In this document: positions 45,366-54,194 of the stretch, piece by piece | Layout: each line of letters opens with the position of its first letter | Numbering within the stretch: the stretch's first letter is position 1 | Assembly (NCBI RefSeq): GCF_026183895.1 | Contig: NZ_JAPFQI010000016.1 | Span: 35,040-99,039, forward strand | DNA length: 64,000 nt | Direction of reading: 5' to 3' | Source: Sabulicella glaciei | GTDB lineage: Bacteria; Pseudomonadota; Alphaproteobacteria; Acetobacterales; Acetobacteraceae | The notes under the pieces: model-generated | Told to the model about the DNA's origin: nothing | Databases searched by the model: none | Seen by the model: the letters and a program-made list of their open reading frames with translations, nothing else | Position numbers and translations under genes: made by a program

Positions 45366-46469
45366 GTGCTCATCGGTGTCCCTAAAGAGGTCAAGGTCCA
45401 CGAGTACCGGGTTGGCTTGATCCCCGCGTCGGTCCGAGAGCTGATCGCAAACGGGCATAGGGTCATGGTCGAGGCCGGGGCCGGCGCCGCGATAGGTTTC
45501 ACCGACCACATGTATGAAAAGGCGGGAGCGCAGGTCATTGCTGACGTCGCGCGTATCTTCGCCGAGTCGGAGATGATCGTTAAGGTGAAGGAACCGCAGC
45601 CTGCCGAATGGGAGCGGCTTCGTGAGGGACAGGTTCTCTTCACTTACCTTCATCTCGCTCCGGATCGTGAACAGACCATGGGCCTCATCTCGTCCGGAGC
45701 GACCGCGATTGCTTATGAAACGGTGACGAACCAGCAGGGCGGGCTGCCCCTGCTGGCGCCAATGAGCGAAGTCGCGGGCCGGATGGCAGTCCAGGTTGGC
45801 GCGCGCTGCCTCGAGAAGGAGGCGGGTGGCGCAGGGGTTCTGCTTTCGGGTGTGCCCGGGGTGCAGCCGGGTCGCGTGGCCGTCATCGGCGGCGGGGTTG
45901 TCGGATCGAATGCAGCACGAATTGCGCAGGGCATGCGTGCACAGGTCACAGTCCTCGACCGCAACCTCCGTGCGCTGGAGGCGCTCGACATCGAGTTCAA
46001 AGGCACCGTCGAGACGATCTTCGCGACGAGCGACGCCGTGGAAAGGGCAGTTATCGACGCCGACCTCGTGATCGGTGCCGTTCTCGTGCCGGGTGCCGCT
46101 GCCCCCAAGCTTGTCTCGCGCGCGACCGTTGCCAGGATGCGGCAAGGCAGCGTGCTTGTTGACGTTGCGATTGACCAGGGAGGATGCTTTGAGACGTCCC
46201 GTCCGACCACGCACGCAGACCCGACCTACGTGGTCGACGGCGTCGTCCATTACTGCGTGACCAATATGCCGGGTGCGGTGGCACGAACCTCTGCGGTGGC
46301 CCTGAACAACGCGACCCTGCCATTCGTCGCCGAGATCGCCGCAAAGGGCTGGAGGCTTGCCGCTGCGGAGAACCGGCATATCGCGGCGGGCGTCAACGTG
46401 CATGCAGGCGAGGTTACGCACCGAGCAGTGGCCGAAGCTCTGGGTCTGCCACTGGCGGCGCTGAACTGA
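45366..46469 (+). CDS. ald: Alanine dehydrogenase
   Basis: A 367-residue NAD-dependent enzyme that interconverts L-alanine with pyruvate and ammonia. The N-terminus [42 protein letters not shown] near residue 93 with the substrate histidine, the NAD motif [15 protein letters not shown] near 170 and the [14 protein letters not shown] segment are all intact. The start is GTG at 45366, with AGGAG 7 bases upstream; the ORF to 45219 has no family match. The usual length is about 370. It could assimilate or release ammonia produced by the amide- and nitrile-cleaving enzymes of the window. Confidence 0.92.
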   Translation: MLIGVPKEVKVHEYRVGLIPASVRELIANGHRVMVEAGAGAAIGFTDHMYEKAGAQVIADVARIFAESEMIVKVKEPQPAEWERLREGQVLFTYLHLAPDREQTMGLISSGATAIAYETVTNQQGGLPLLAPMSEVAGRMAVQVGARCLEKEAGGAGVLLSGVPGVQPGRVAVIGGGVVGSNAARIAQGMRAQVTVLDRNLRALEALDIEFKGTVETIFATSDAVERAVIDADLVIGAVLVPGAAAPKLVSRATVARMRQGSVLVDVAIDQGGCFETSRPTTHADPTYVVDGVVHYCVTNMPGAVARTSAVALNNATLPFVAEIAAKGWRLAAAENRHIAAGVNVHAGEVTHRAVAEALGLPLAALN

Positions 46470-46569
46470 CGATGGGGGGAAGACCTCAGCGCTCGGCAGT
46501 TCGAATGCGGCGAGGGACGAAGTTCGTGCTCCCGACTGGAACACCCTTGGAGCAACTACCTACCAAGAT

Positions 46570-46710
46570 GGACTCCTGCCCCGCTGCGGCCGCCAGCACG
46601 ATCCGCGCCCGGCGCGCCAGGGCCGGACCGGTCCGATGGGCGCGGGCCAACGATTGCAGCTCCCGCCGCTCCGTTGCCGTCAGATCGATCGCCACCGCTG
46701 ACTTGCCCAT
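46570..46710 (-). mobile_element. IS630-family transposase N-terminal remnant
   Basis: From the ATG at 46710 the first 47 codons encode a helix-turn-helix like the start of IS630-family transposases (AIDLTATERRELQSLARAHR, then LARRARIVLAAAAGQ). After about 46570 the similarity ends abruptly, and the frame runs on through unrelated sequence to 46486. No catalytic DDE part and no terminal repeats are seen. The rest of the 46470-46961 gap shows nothing I can name. Confidence 0.6.
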
Positions 46711-46961
46711 CGCCGCATCCCCACGATCACCATCAGAATCGTAGGAGACTCGCGATCACGACATTAGACCATTTTGCGTTTAGACGAACTCAGTGTCCGA
46801 GGGCAGGTGTCGGCAGGCCCCCTGACGGCGCCGCTTCTGGTCAAACGGGCGCCAGTTCTGAACGCGTGCAACTCGAAAATGCTCTATCGCCTGAGCGTTC
46901 CGCAACACCTTTTCAATATGATCTGCCCCGTGCGGTCCTTTTCATCTGAGACGGCGCCGCC

Positions 46962-47543
46962 ATGTCCGTGCGTGAAATGGCCCTTTTCCGGCGTTGGTTC
47001 CCGATTGCCGCCCTCGCGGGCTTGTCTTGCCCCTCAGTGGCCGGAACCGAAGAGAAAGTGGCATGGTAGGCGCTGCGGGGTGACGGTGGTATCGCGCTTT
47101 TCCGGCATGCCACCGCGCCCGGCGGTGGCGACCCGCCCGGGATGTGCCTCGGTGACTGCGCGACGCAGCGCAACCTCAGCACTGCGGGACGCAATCAGGC
47201 CCGGCGCATCGGAGAGGCATTCCGCAGCGCAGGGGTAAGCGTAGGCGCTGTGCTTGCCTCAAAGTGGTGCCGCACCCTGGAGACCGCTGAGCTTGCCTTT
47301 CCCGGCCGCGTCGTGGCTGAGCCTGCCTTCAACTCCTTCTTCGCGGAGGCTGGTGCAGGTCCCGCGCGGACCTCAGCGGCTCGCGAGATCCTTTTGGCCT
47401 GGACCGGCCCCGGCGCTCTGTTTGTCAGCACGCACCAGGTGAACATCACTGCCCTGACTGGCATCGTGCCGTTTTCCGCCGAAGGTGTGGTGCTGCGGAA
47501 AGTAGGGGAGACGTTGATGGTGGCGGGCCGAATCCGACCGTGA
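46962..47543 (+). pseudogene. Secreted histidine phosphatase family protein interrupted by one amber codon
   Basis: From the ATG at 46962 one continuous frame of 193 sense codons to 47543 is broken only by TAG at 47067-47069 (codon 36). The start encodes a signal peptide (RRWFPIAALAGLSCPSVAG). After the stop come ALFRHATAPGGGDPPGMCLG with the catalytic histidine, CATQRNLSTAGRNQARRIGE, SKWCRTLETAELAF and the second histidine in FVSTHQVN. Translation could restart at ATG 47142, but that would lose the catalytic histidine. It is either a very recent pseudogene, a sequencing error, or read through. Confidence 0.72.
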
Positions 47544-47713
47544 ACAGGTGCACTGGTGCAATGCGCTCGCCTTGCCAGTGTGTTGGTCCTTTTCACTCCA
47601 GGTCCGCGTTTCGCCTCAACGCGTCACACCGTCATGCAAGCGAGCCCGGACGGCAGCCGGTGACATCGTTTGCCGGTGCGTGCGATCGCCGGCTGGTGTT
47701 AGTGCTGCGCAAA

Positions 47714-47856
47714 CCATTCGCACCAAGCGTCCGGTCTGGCTCGCGGTGCATGGAGACGTCGCCGCCCAGCCGAGGAGCCGTGTTTTCGCGCACTTCATCG
47801 AGGAGGCGGTTCGGGCGGATGCGGAGTTTCTGCAGTCCCATGTAGAGCCGCCCTGA
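47714..47856 (+). pseudogene. LysR-family regulator, C-terminal remnant
   Basis: About 45 codons encode a typical LysR end, RTKRPVWLAVHGDVAAQPRS then FAHFIEEAVRADAEFL. No DNA-binding domain or intact effector domain precedes it; 47544-47713 is open on both strands but unrecognised. It lies on the same strand as the N-terminal LysR remnant at 38530, though nothing proves they were one gene. Confidence 0.55.
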
Positions 47857-47906
47857 GGCTCGAGTAGTGCCCGGTCGGTGCACAGAGACTTCGCCGGTCC
47901 TCAGGA

Positions 47907-48593
47907 CTACATCTTCCTCCGCTCCCTGACAGTCCGTCTGCGCGGTGCCGTGCTGTCCTCGCGCCGCAGAAGGAAGGATACCACCATCTCGCCCGCCAGC
48001 GCCTCGTAGGCGACCAGCCGGTCGGGCTCGAATAGGTCGCCCGCGAAGGCGGCAGAGAGGGTCCAGCGGTTGGCGCAGGGGAAATAGCCCAGGCCCGACA
48101 GCGCGACGTAGAGGGCACGCACATCCACATCGGACCGGAACAGTCCCTGGCGTCTCCCTTCCTCCAGCAACCGCTCCATGGTGGCAAAGAGAGGCGAATA
48201 CAGCAGCGGCACCTTCGTTGCTGCGCGCAGATGGCGCCCTCGATGCAGGTTCTCCTCGTTCATCAGCGCGGTGATCTCAGGGTGCTCCCGAAAGAGGCGA
48301 AAAGTCTCCGTGGTCAACCGCCGCATCCCCTCAATAGGTCCGAGCGCCATGAGCGCCACCTCGTCCTGGCCCGAGCGCAGGAGACGGTAGACGTGTTCCA
48401 GCGCCGCCGCCCACAGTTCGTCCTTGGAGCCGAAGTGATGGAAGACGAGACCCTTGGCCACCCCCGCGGCCTTGGCGATCGCGGCCATACGGGCGCCGGC
48501 GAGGCCCTTGGTCGTGAACTCGCTGATAGCGGCGCGCAGAATGGCGGCGCGTGCCGCTGCGCCGGGCGAAGATTCCTGTTGACGCTGGCTCAT
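47907..48593 (-). CDS. TetR-family transcriptional regulator
   Basis: A 228-residue regulator. The TetR DNA-binding domain (ARAAILRAAISEFTTKGLAG; MAAIAKAAGVAKGLVFHHFG) occupies about residues 15-60, followed by an all-helical ligand domain. I use the ATG at 48593; a GTG at 48605 is also possible. It is divergent from the third HyuA-HyuB operon, and a palindromic site lies in the 58-base gap between them, so it probably represses that operon and itself until ligand binds. Confidence 0.88.
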   Translation of the reverse strand: MSQRQQESSPGAAARAAILRAAISEFTTKGLAGARMAAIAKAAGVAKGLVFHHFGSKDELWAAALEHVYRLLRSGQDEVALMALGPIEGMRRLTTETFRLFREHPEITALMNEENLHRGRHLRAATKVPLLYSPLFATMERLLEEGRRQGLFRSDVDVRALYVALSGLGYFPCANRWTLSAAFAGDLFEPDRLVAYEALAGEMVVSFLLRREDSTAPRRRTVRERRKM

Positions 48594-48617
48594 GGCTTCG
48601 AACACGCTGCAACACCT

Positions 48618-48633
48618 TTGACCGACCGGTCAA
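48618..48633. promoter_or_regulatory. Probable TetR operator palindrome
   Basis: TTGACCG-AC-CGGTCAA is a perfect 7-base inverted repeat with a 2-base centre, placed in the short gap between the divergent TetR and HyuA genes. TGACCGACCGGTCA-type sites are a common TetR-family operator form, and the location would block both promoters. Confidence 0.7.
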
Positions 48634-48651
48634 TCAAGCAGGTGGGGGCTG

Positions 48652-50730
48652 ATGCGGGCAAGGATTGGCGTGGATGTGGGGGGCACCTTCACCGATGTCG
48701 TGCTGTCTCTGCCCGGTGGCCGAGTTCTCGTGAACAAGACCAGCACCACGCCCCGCGACCCCGGCGAGGGGGTAGCGGCCGGCATCGCGGCCGTCCTACG
48801 CGAGGCAGGGTTGGAGGGCGCGGCGGTGGAGGAAGTGGTGCATGGCACCACGGTCGCCTCCAACACCATCCTTCAGAAGGTTGGCGCGCGCACAGGGCTG
48901 CTGACCACGCGAGGCTTTCGCGACGTGCTGGAGATCGGCCGCATCCGCACACCGGGAATGTTCGACCTCTCATGGAGCAAGCCGGAACCCCTGGTGCCGC
49001 GCCGTTGGCGCCGAGAGGCGTCCGAGCGCATCGGCGCCGACGGCGCGGTGGTGGAGCCCCTGGACGAGGGCGAGGTGCGCGAGGCCGCCGCCTTTTTCCT
49101 GGAGGAGGGCGTGGAGGCGGTCGCCATCTGTTTCATCAATTCCTACAGCAACGAGGCGCATGAGCGCCGCGCCGCGGCGATCCTGCGCGAGGCCGCGCCG
49201 AGCCTGCTTGTCACCGCCTCCTGCGAGGTGCTGCCCGAGATCAAGGAGTATGAGCGCACCTCCACCGCCGTGGTGAACGCCTACATCCTACCCGCCATGC
49301 GCGGCTACCTGTCGCGGCTGGAGGCTCGGCTGCGCGAGCTGGGCCTTTCCGCCCCGGTGCAGGTGATGGCGTCGAATGGCGGGATGGTGGGGCTGGAGGC
49401 GGCACGCGACCGCCCGGTCTTCGCCGTCGGTTCCGGACCGGCCGGCGGGGTCGCGGGGGCGGCGCGGCTGGGCCCGCCGCTGGGCGCCGCGGACCTGATC
49501 GTCTTCGACATGGGCGGCACGACGGCCAAGGCGGCGATCGTGGAGGATGGGCTGCCGTCGCTCGTCACCGAGTACGAGTTCCGCGACGGCATCTCCACCC
49601 CGTCGCGCTTCACCAAGGGCGCCGGCTACATGCTGAAGGTCCCTGCGGTGGATATCGCCGAGGTCGGCTCAGGCGGCGGCTCCATCGCGCGGGTGGATGC
49701 GGGTGGGCTGCTGGTGGTGGGGCCAGAAAGCGCGGGCGGCGATCCGGGGCCGGCCTGCTACGGGCGCGGCAATGACCGGCCCACCGTCACCGACGCCAAC
49801 ATGGTGCTGGGCTTCCTCAACCCGCGCTCGCTGGCTGGCGGCTCTCTGCCCGTCGATCCGGAGCTTTCGCAGCGCGCCGTGATGCGGCACGTCGCCGCCC
49901 CGCTTGGCCTGTCGGCGGAGGAGGCGGCGCAGGGCATCCGCCAGGTTGCCAACGTGAACATGGCCCGCGCAATCCGCGCCGTGACGGTGGAGCGCGGCAA
50001 GGACCCGCGCGACTTGGCGCTGCTCGCCATCGGCGGCGGCGGGCCATTGCACGCGGTGGAGGTGGCGCGGCTGCTGGGCATCCGGCGCGTGCTGGTCGCG
50101 CCCGCGGCCGGCGTGTTCTCCGCCGCCGGAATGCTCGCGGCCGAGGCGGCGCACGAATTCGTCGAGCCGCTGCTCCGTCCGCTGGACGACGCTTGGCCCT
50201 CGTTGGAGGCGGCGCGCGCACGTCTCGCCACCGCAGGTCGTACCGCACTCCGCGCCGAGGGCTATGCGGGGGAGGGGGTAGAGCTGCGCTTCGCGGCCGA
50301 CCTTCGCTACCTGGGCCAGTCCGGCGGGCTGACCGTGCCGTTGGAGGAGGGCGAGGCCGCGCTGCGCGTCGCCTTCGAGCGGCTCTATCGCGAGACTTTC
50401 GGCTACGCGGCCGAGGAGGAGCCGGTGGAGCTGGTGAACCTCCGGCTCTCCGCCATCGGGCGCGGCACGGCGCGGCTGGATTTCGGCGCCCTCTCCTTGG
50501 ATGCCCAGGCCCTGGCCGGGGAGGCGGGTACGCGGCCCGTCCACTTCACGCGCGGCGCCCCGGCCGTGCCAACGCGGCTGCTGCCGCGCGCGGCGCTGGA
50601 GGAGGGCGCGGTGGAGGGGCCCGCCATCCTCGAAAGCTACGACACCACCGTCGTCATCCCCCCTGGGTGCACCGCCCGTCCCGGCGGCGCCGGCTGCGTG
50701 CTGATCGAGCTGGAGCCCACCGATGCCTGA
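48652..50730 (+). CDS. Hydantoinase/oxoprolinase family subunit A (HyuA-like), copy 3
   Basis: A 692-residue ATP-binding subunit. It has GVDVGGTFTDVV at residues 6-17, VVHGTTVASNTILQK near 63, FDMGGTTAKAAI near 285 and GSGGGSIARV near 345. It is more distant from copies 1 and 2 than they are from each other: for example, VHGTTVASNTILQK replaces VHATTLFTNALIER. A different substrate is therefore likely. GGTGGGGG just upstream serves as ribosome site. It overlaps hyuB by 8 bases, in the TetR-controlled operon. Confidence 0.88.
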   Translation: MRARIGVDVGGTFTDVVLSLPGGRVLVNKTSTTPRDPGEGVAAGIAAVLREAGLEGAAVEEVVHGTTVASNTILQKVGARTGLLTTRGFRDVLEIGRIRTPGMFDLSWSKPEPLVPRRWRREASERIGADGAVVEPLDEGEVREAAAFFLEEGVEAVAICFINSYSNEAHERRAAAILREAAPSLLVTASCEVLPEIKEYERTSTAVVNAYILPAMRGYLSRLEARLRELGLSAPVQVMASNGGMVGLEAARDRPVFAVGSGPAGGVAGAARLGPPLGAADLIVFDMGGTTAKAAIVEDGLPSLVTEYEFRDGISTPSRFTKGAGYMLKVPAVDIAEVGSGGGSIARVDAGGLLVVGPESAGGDPGPACYGRGNDRPTVTDANMVLGFLNPRSLAGGSLPVDPELSQRAVMRHVAAPLGLSAEEAAQGIRQVANVNMARAIRAVTVERGKDPRDLALLAIGGGGPLHAVEVARLLGIRRVLVAPAAGVFSAAGMLAAEAAHEFVEPLLRPLDDAWPSLEAARARLATAGRTALRAEGYAGEGVELRFAADLRYLGQSGGLTVPLEEGEAALRVAFERLYRETFGYAAEEEPVELVNLRLSAIGRGTARLDFGALSLDAQALAGEAGTRPVHFTRGAPAVPTRLLPRAALEEGAVEGPAILESYDTTVVIPPGCTARPGGAGCVLIELEPTDA

Positions 50731-52444
50731 GGCGCCGATCCCCGACCCCATTACCTTCGCGGTGGTGAAGAACGCGATGGACAGCATCGTGGACGAGGTC
50801 GCCTACACCGTCATCCGCACCGCGCGATCGGAGATCGTGAAGGACGTGATGGACTACAGCGCCGCCATCTGCGACGCGAAGGGCGAGATGGTCGCGCAGG
50901 CCAAGACCATTGCGCAGCATCTGGGCGCCATTCCGGAGGCGATGGCGGCGGTGCAGGCGCGCTGGGGCGGAAGGCTGCAACCGGGCGACGCGGTGATCAT
51001 GAACGACCCCTATTCGGGCGGCATGCACCTGCCGGACATCTTCATGTTCTTTCCCGTCTTCGCGGAAGGCGAGGTGCTGGCCTGGGTGGTGGTGATCTGC
51101 CACCACACGGACGTGGGCGGACGCGTGCCCGGCTCCAACGCCGCCGACAGCACCGAGATCTTCCAGGAGGGGCTGCGCATCCCGCCGTTGCGCCTCTACC
51201 GCGAAGGCGAAATGGACGAGGCGCTGGAAGCGCTGATCGGCCTGAACGTGCGCGTGCCCGACCGCGTGCTGGGCGACCTGCGCGCGCAGTATGCGGCCTG
51301 CGGCGTCGGTGCGCGGGAGATCGCCTCGCTTGTCCGCCGCTATGGCGCCGCAGGGCTTCGGGGCCATTTCGTGGCCCTGCTCGACTACGCCGAGCGCATG
51401 GCCCGCGCCGAGATCAAGACTTGGCCGCGCGGCACCTATCGCTTCACCGACCACATCGACAGCGACGGCCTCTCCGAGGAGGCGGTGCGGCTTTCGGTCG
51501 CGGTCACGGTGCGCGACGACGGGACGCTGCGCGTGGACTGGGAGGGCTCCTCGCCGCAGGTGCGCGCGGCGATCAACTCCACGCTGTCCTTCACCAAGAG
51601 CAACAGCTTCCTGTCAGTGCGCTGCGCCCTGCGCGGCGACATCCCGAACAATGCCGGCGTGTTCCGCTGCGTCGAGGTGACGGCGCCGGAGGGCAGCGTG
51701 CTGAACCCGGTCTCGCCCGCCCCCGTCGCGGCCCGGGCGCTCACCGGCTACCGCGTGATGGACACGATGTTTGGCGCGCTGGCACAGATCGTGCCCGAGG
51801 TGATCCCGGCGGCTGGGGAGGGGGGCAACACGGTGGTCGTGCTGGGTGGCCGGCACCCTGATAATCGTCCCTTCATCATCGTGGACATGATCAGTGGCTG
51901 CTGGGGCGGCCGCCCCGACAAGGATGGGGTGGAGGCGATCACCAACCCCTCGCAGAACCTGTCCAACACGCCGGTAGAGGTGCTGGAGCGCCAGCACCCC
52001 GTGCGCGTGGAGGAATACGCGCTGGTCGCCGACAGCGGAGGGCCGGGGCGCTTCCGCGGCGGAATGGGACTCGCGCGATCCTACCGCCTCCTGGCGGAGG
52101 AGGCGGTGATGCAGCTTCGCGCCGACCGCGTCCGCTTCGGGCCCTACGGGCTCGATGGCGGCCAGCAAGGCGGGCGTGCGGGCAACTGGCTGGATGGCGC
52201 CCCGGTGCCTGGCAAAGTGACGGGCACGATGCGCCGCGGGCAGCTTCTGCGCCACCATCAAGCAGGCGGCGGCGGCCATGGCGACCCGCGCGCGCGCGAC
52301 CCCGAGGCGGTGGCGCGCGACGTGTGGAACGGCAAGGTGAGCGCGGAGGCCGCGCGGCGGGACTATGCCGTCGTGGTGGACGGGCGGACCGGCATCCTGG
52401 ACCGTGCGGAAACCGCGCGGCTGCGTGAAAGGGAGAGGGCATAA
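50723..52444 (+). CDS. Hydantoinase B/oxoprolinase subunit (HyuB-like), copy 3
   Basis: A 573-residue partner of copy 3 HyuA. It shows MDSIVDEVAYTVIRTARSEI near residue 12, NDPYSGGMHLPDIFMF near 94 (where copies 1 and 2 read NDLWLGTGHLPD or NDIWLGTGHLPD), HHTDVGGRVPGSNAADSTEI near 128, and the C-terminal AGGGGHGDPRARDPEAV. The NDPYxGGxHLPD form is the commoner one among N-methylhydantoinase B and 5-oxoprolinase relatives. It has about 30 residues more than copies 1 and 2. Confidence 0.88.
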   Translation: MPEAPIPDPITFAVVKNAMDSIVDEVAYTVIRTARSEIVKDVMDYSAAICDAKGEMVAQAKTIAQHLGAIPEAMAAVQARWGGRLQPGDAVIMNDPYSGGMHLPDIFMFFPVFAEGEVLAWVVVICHHTDVGGRVPGSNAADSTEIFQEGLRIPPLRLYREGEMDEALEALIGLNVRVPDRVLGDLRAQYAACGVGAREIASLVRRYGAAGLRGHFVALLDYAERMARAEIKTWPRGTYRFTDHIDSDGLSEEAVRLSVAVTVRDDGTLRVDWEGSSPQVRAAINSTLSFTKSNSFLSVRCALRGDIPNNAGVFRCVEVTAPEGSVLNPVSPAPVAARALTGYRVMDTMFGALAQIVPEVIPAAGEGGNTVVVLGGRHPDNRPFIIVDMISGCWGGRPDKDGVEAITNPSQNLSNTPVEVLERQHPVRVEEYALVADSGGPGRFRGGMGLARSYRLLAEEAVMQLRADRVRFGPYGLDGGQQGGRAGNWLDGAPVPGKVTGTMRRGQLLRHHQAGGGGHGDPRARDPEAVARDVWNGKVSAEAARRDYAVVVDGRTGILDRAETARLRERERA

Positions 52445-52446
52445 GC

Positions 52447-53427
52447 ATGACCACGATCAACCGCCGCGCGGCGCTGGCCGCCGCAGGCGGCCTGGCCCTG
52501 CCGGGCCTCGCGCGCGCGCAGGGCGAGCGCCTGTCGCTGCGCCTCGACTTCTCGCCCTGGGGCGTGCAGGCCGCCATCCACCTGGCCGAGGCGCGGGGCT
52601 GGTTCCGCGAGGCGGGGCTGACGGTGGACATCCAGGATGGCCGCGGCTCCGGCAACACGCTGCAGCTGGTGAATGCCGGGCAGGTCGATGTCGGGCAGAT
52701 CCAGCTCGGACTGCTGGCGCAGGCGCGCGAGCAGGGGGCGACGGTGCGCGGCTTCGCCGGCTTCTCCCGCCGCACCGATCTGTGCGTGCTGGTGGACCGC
52801 GACAGCCCAGTGCAGCGCGCGGCGGACCTGCGCGGACGCTCGCTGGTGGTCTTCGCCGCCAGCCCCTGGGCGCCCTTCATCGACGCCTATCTGCGCTCGG
52901 GCGGGCTGGACCGGTCCTCGGTGAACGTGATGTTCGTGGATCCCTCCGCGCTCTGGGGTACCTACACGGCGAAGCGAGCCGACGGGCTGATGTCCACGGT
53001 CTCCTCCGCCATTCCCGTGGCGGAGCGGCCGCGTCCCTCCCGCGCCCTGCTGGCCGAGGATGCCGGGATCTTCTTCCCCTCTTATGGACTCATGGCGACG
53101 GAGGCGACGATCCGCGCGCGCGGCCCGGCGCTGCGCAAGCTGGTCGAGACCCAGCAGCGCGCCTGGACGCACCTGCGCTCCAACCCCGATGACGGGGTGG
53201 AGGCGATGATCCGCAACCGCCCCGACGCGCGGCTGGACCGCGCGGTGACGCGGGAGCAGATCCGCCTGACGCTGGAGTTCTTCGACACCCCCGCGACCCG
53301 CGGCCGTCCGATCGGCTGGCAGGCGGAGGAGGACTGGGTGGCGGCGCTGCGGTCGCTCGAGGCCGCCGGTGCTATCAAGCCGGGCTGGAACGCGGCGAGC
53401 TACTTCACCAACGAGGTGGTGGGCTGA
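52447..53427 (+). CDS. ABC transporter substrate-binding protein (NMT1/ThiY-like)
   Basis: A 326-residue periplasmic receptor. A twin-arginine-like signal (NRRAALAAAGGLALPGLARA, residues 5-24) precedes a ThiY/SsuA-type body: LRLDFSPWGVQAAIHLAEAR, VDVGQIQLGLLAQAREQ and SPWAPFIDAYLRSGGL. The LDFSPWGVQA opening is reminiscent of pyrimidine and hydroxymethylpyrimidine receptors. Its coupling to HyuA/HyuB suggests uptake of a cyclic amide or pyrimidine-derived compound; this is inference. Confidence 0.87.
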   Translation: MTTINRRAALAAAGGLALPGLARAQGERLSLRLDFSPWGVQAAIHLAEARGWFREAGLTVDIQDGRGSGNTLQLVNAGQVDVGQIQLGLLAQAREQGATVRGFAGFSRRTDLCVLVDRDSPVQRAADLRGRSLVVFAASPWAPFIDAYLRSGGLDRSSVNVMFVDPSALWGTYTAKRADGLMSTVSSAIPVAERPRPSRALLAEDAGIFFPSYGLMATEATIRARGPALRKLVETQQRAWTHLRSNPDDGVEAMIRNRPDARLDRAVTREQIRLTLEFFDTPATRGRPIGWQAEEDWVAALRSLEAAGAIKPGWNAASYFTNEVVG

Positions 53428-54194
53428 GCGCCGCCGCGCTCATCGCCGTCGAGAAGGGCGGCAAGACCTTCGCCGGTGCCGTGACCGCGCTGGCCCACGT
53501 GTCGCTCGAGGTGCGCGAAGGGGAGTTCCTTTCGCTCCTCGGCCCGTCGGGCTGCGGCAAGAGCACGCTGCTGCGCGCCATTGCGGGGCTGGACCCTTTG
53601 ACCGAAGGGCGGGTCCTGCTGCACGGGGCGCCGGTGGTCGCTCCGCCGCCCGGCTTCGGCATGGTGTTCCAGCGCGACGTGCTGCTGGACTGGCGTAACG
53701 TGATAGACAATGTTCTGCTTGCCGCCGAGTTCGAGGGGCGGCCGCACCGCGAGATGCAGCCGCGCGCCATGGCGTTGCTGGACCGCTTCGGCCTTGCCGC
53801 TTTTGCCCATCGTTATCCATGGGAGCTGTCAGGCGGCATGAGACAGCGGGCAGGGATCTGCCGCGCTCTGCTGTGCGAGCCGGAAGTGATCCTGATGGAC
53901 GAGCCCTTCGGAGCGCTGGATGCGATGACGCGCGACGACCTGAACGGCGAACTGGCGCGCATCCAGCAGGAGGGAAAGCGCACGGTGGTGTTTGTCACGC
54001 ATTCCATTCCGGAGGCGGTGTTCCTCAGCGACCGCGTGGCGGTGATGTCCGCCGGACCCGGCCGCGTGGTGAAGATCGTCGAGATCGGGCTTCCACGCCC
54101 CCGGCCGCTTTCCCTGCGCGAGGCGCCGGAGTTCGGACGGGAGGTGGCGCGATTGCGGGCCATCTTCGCGCAGCTCGGGGTGCAGAAGGCATGA
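53424..54194 (+). CDS. ABC transporter ATP-binding protein, likely CTG start
   Basis: A 256-residue ATPase with Walker A LLGPSGCGKSTLLR, Q-loop MVFQRDVLLDWRN, signature LSGGMRQRAGICRALL, Walker B VILMDEPFGALD and switch VFVTHSIPEAVFLSD. No ATG, GTG or TTG lies where the protein should begin. Using GTG at 53481 removes the first beta strand (ALIAVEKGGKTFAGAV), which is coded in frame just upstream. A CTG at 53424 restores it and forms a CTGA overlap with the receptor stop, just like the ATGA overlaps elsewhere. The fold is certain; the start is inference. Confidence 0.85.
   Translation: MSAAALIAVEKGGKTFAGAVTALAHVSLEVREGEFLSLLGPSGCGKSTLLRAIAGLDPLTEGRVLLHGAPVVAPPPGFGMVFQRDVLLDWRNVIDNVLLAAEFEGRPHREMQPRAMALLDRFGLAAFAHRYPWELSGGMRQRAGICRALLCEPEVILMDEPFGALDAMTRDDLNGELARIQQEGKRTVVFVTHSIPEAVFLSDRVAVMSAGPGRVVKIVEIGLPRPRPLSLREAPEFGREVARLRAIFAQLGVQKA

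Noticed and set aside
38530..47856. Idea that the LysR head at 38530 and LysR tail at 47714 are one gene split by a 9-kb insertion
   Set aside because: Both are + strand, but the material between is a set of ordinary operons with no insertion ends, and the two pieces cannot be shown to match one parent.
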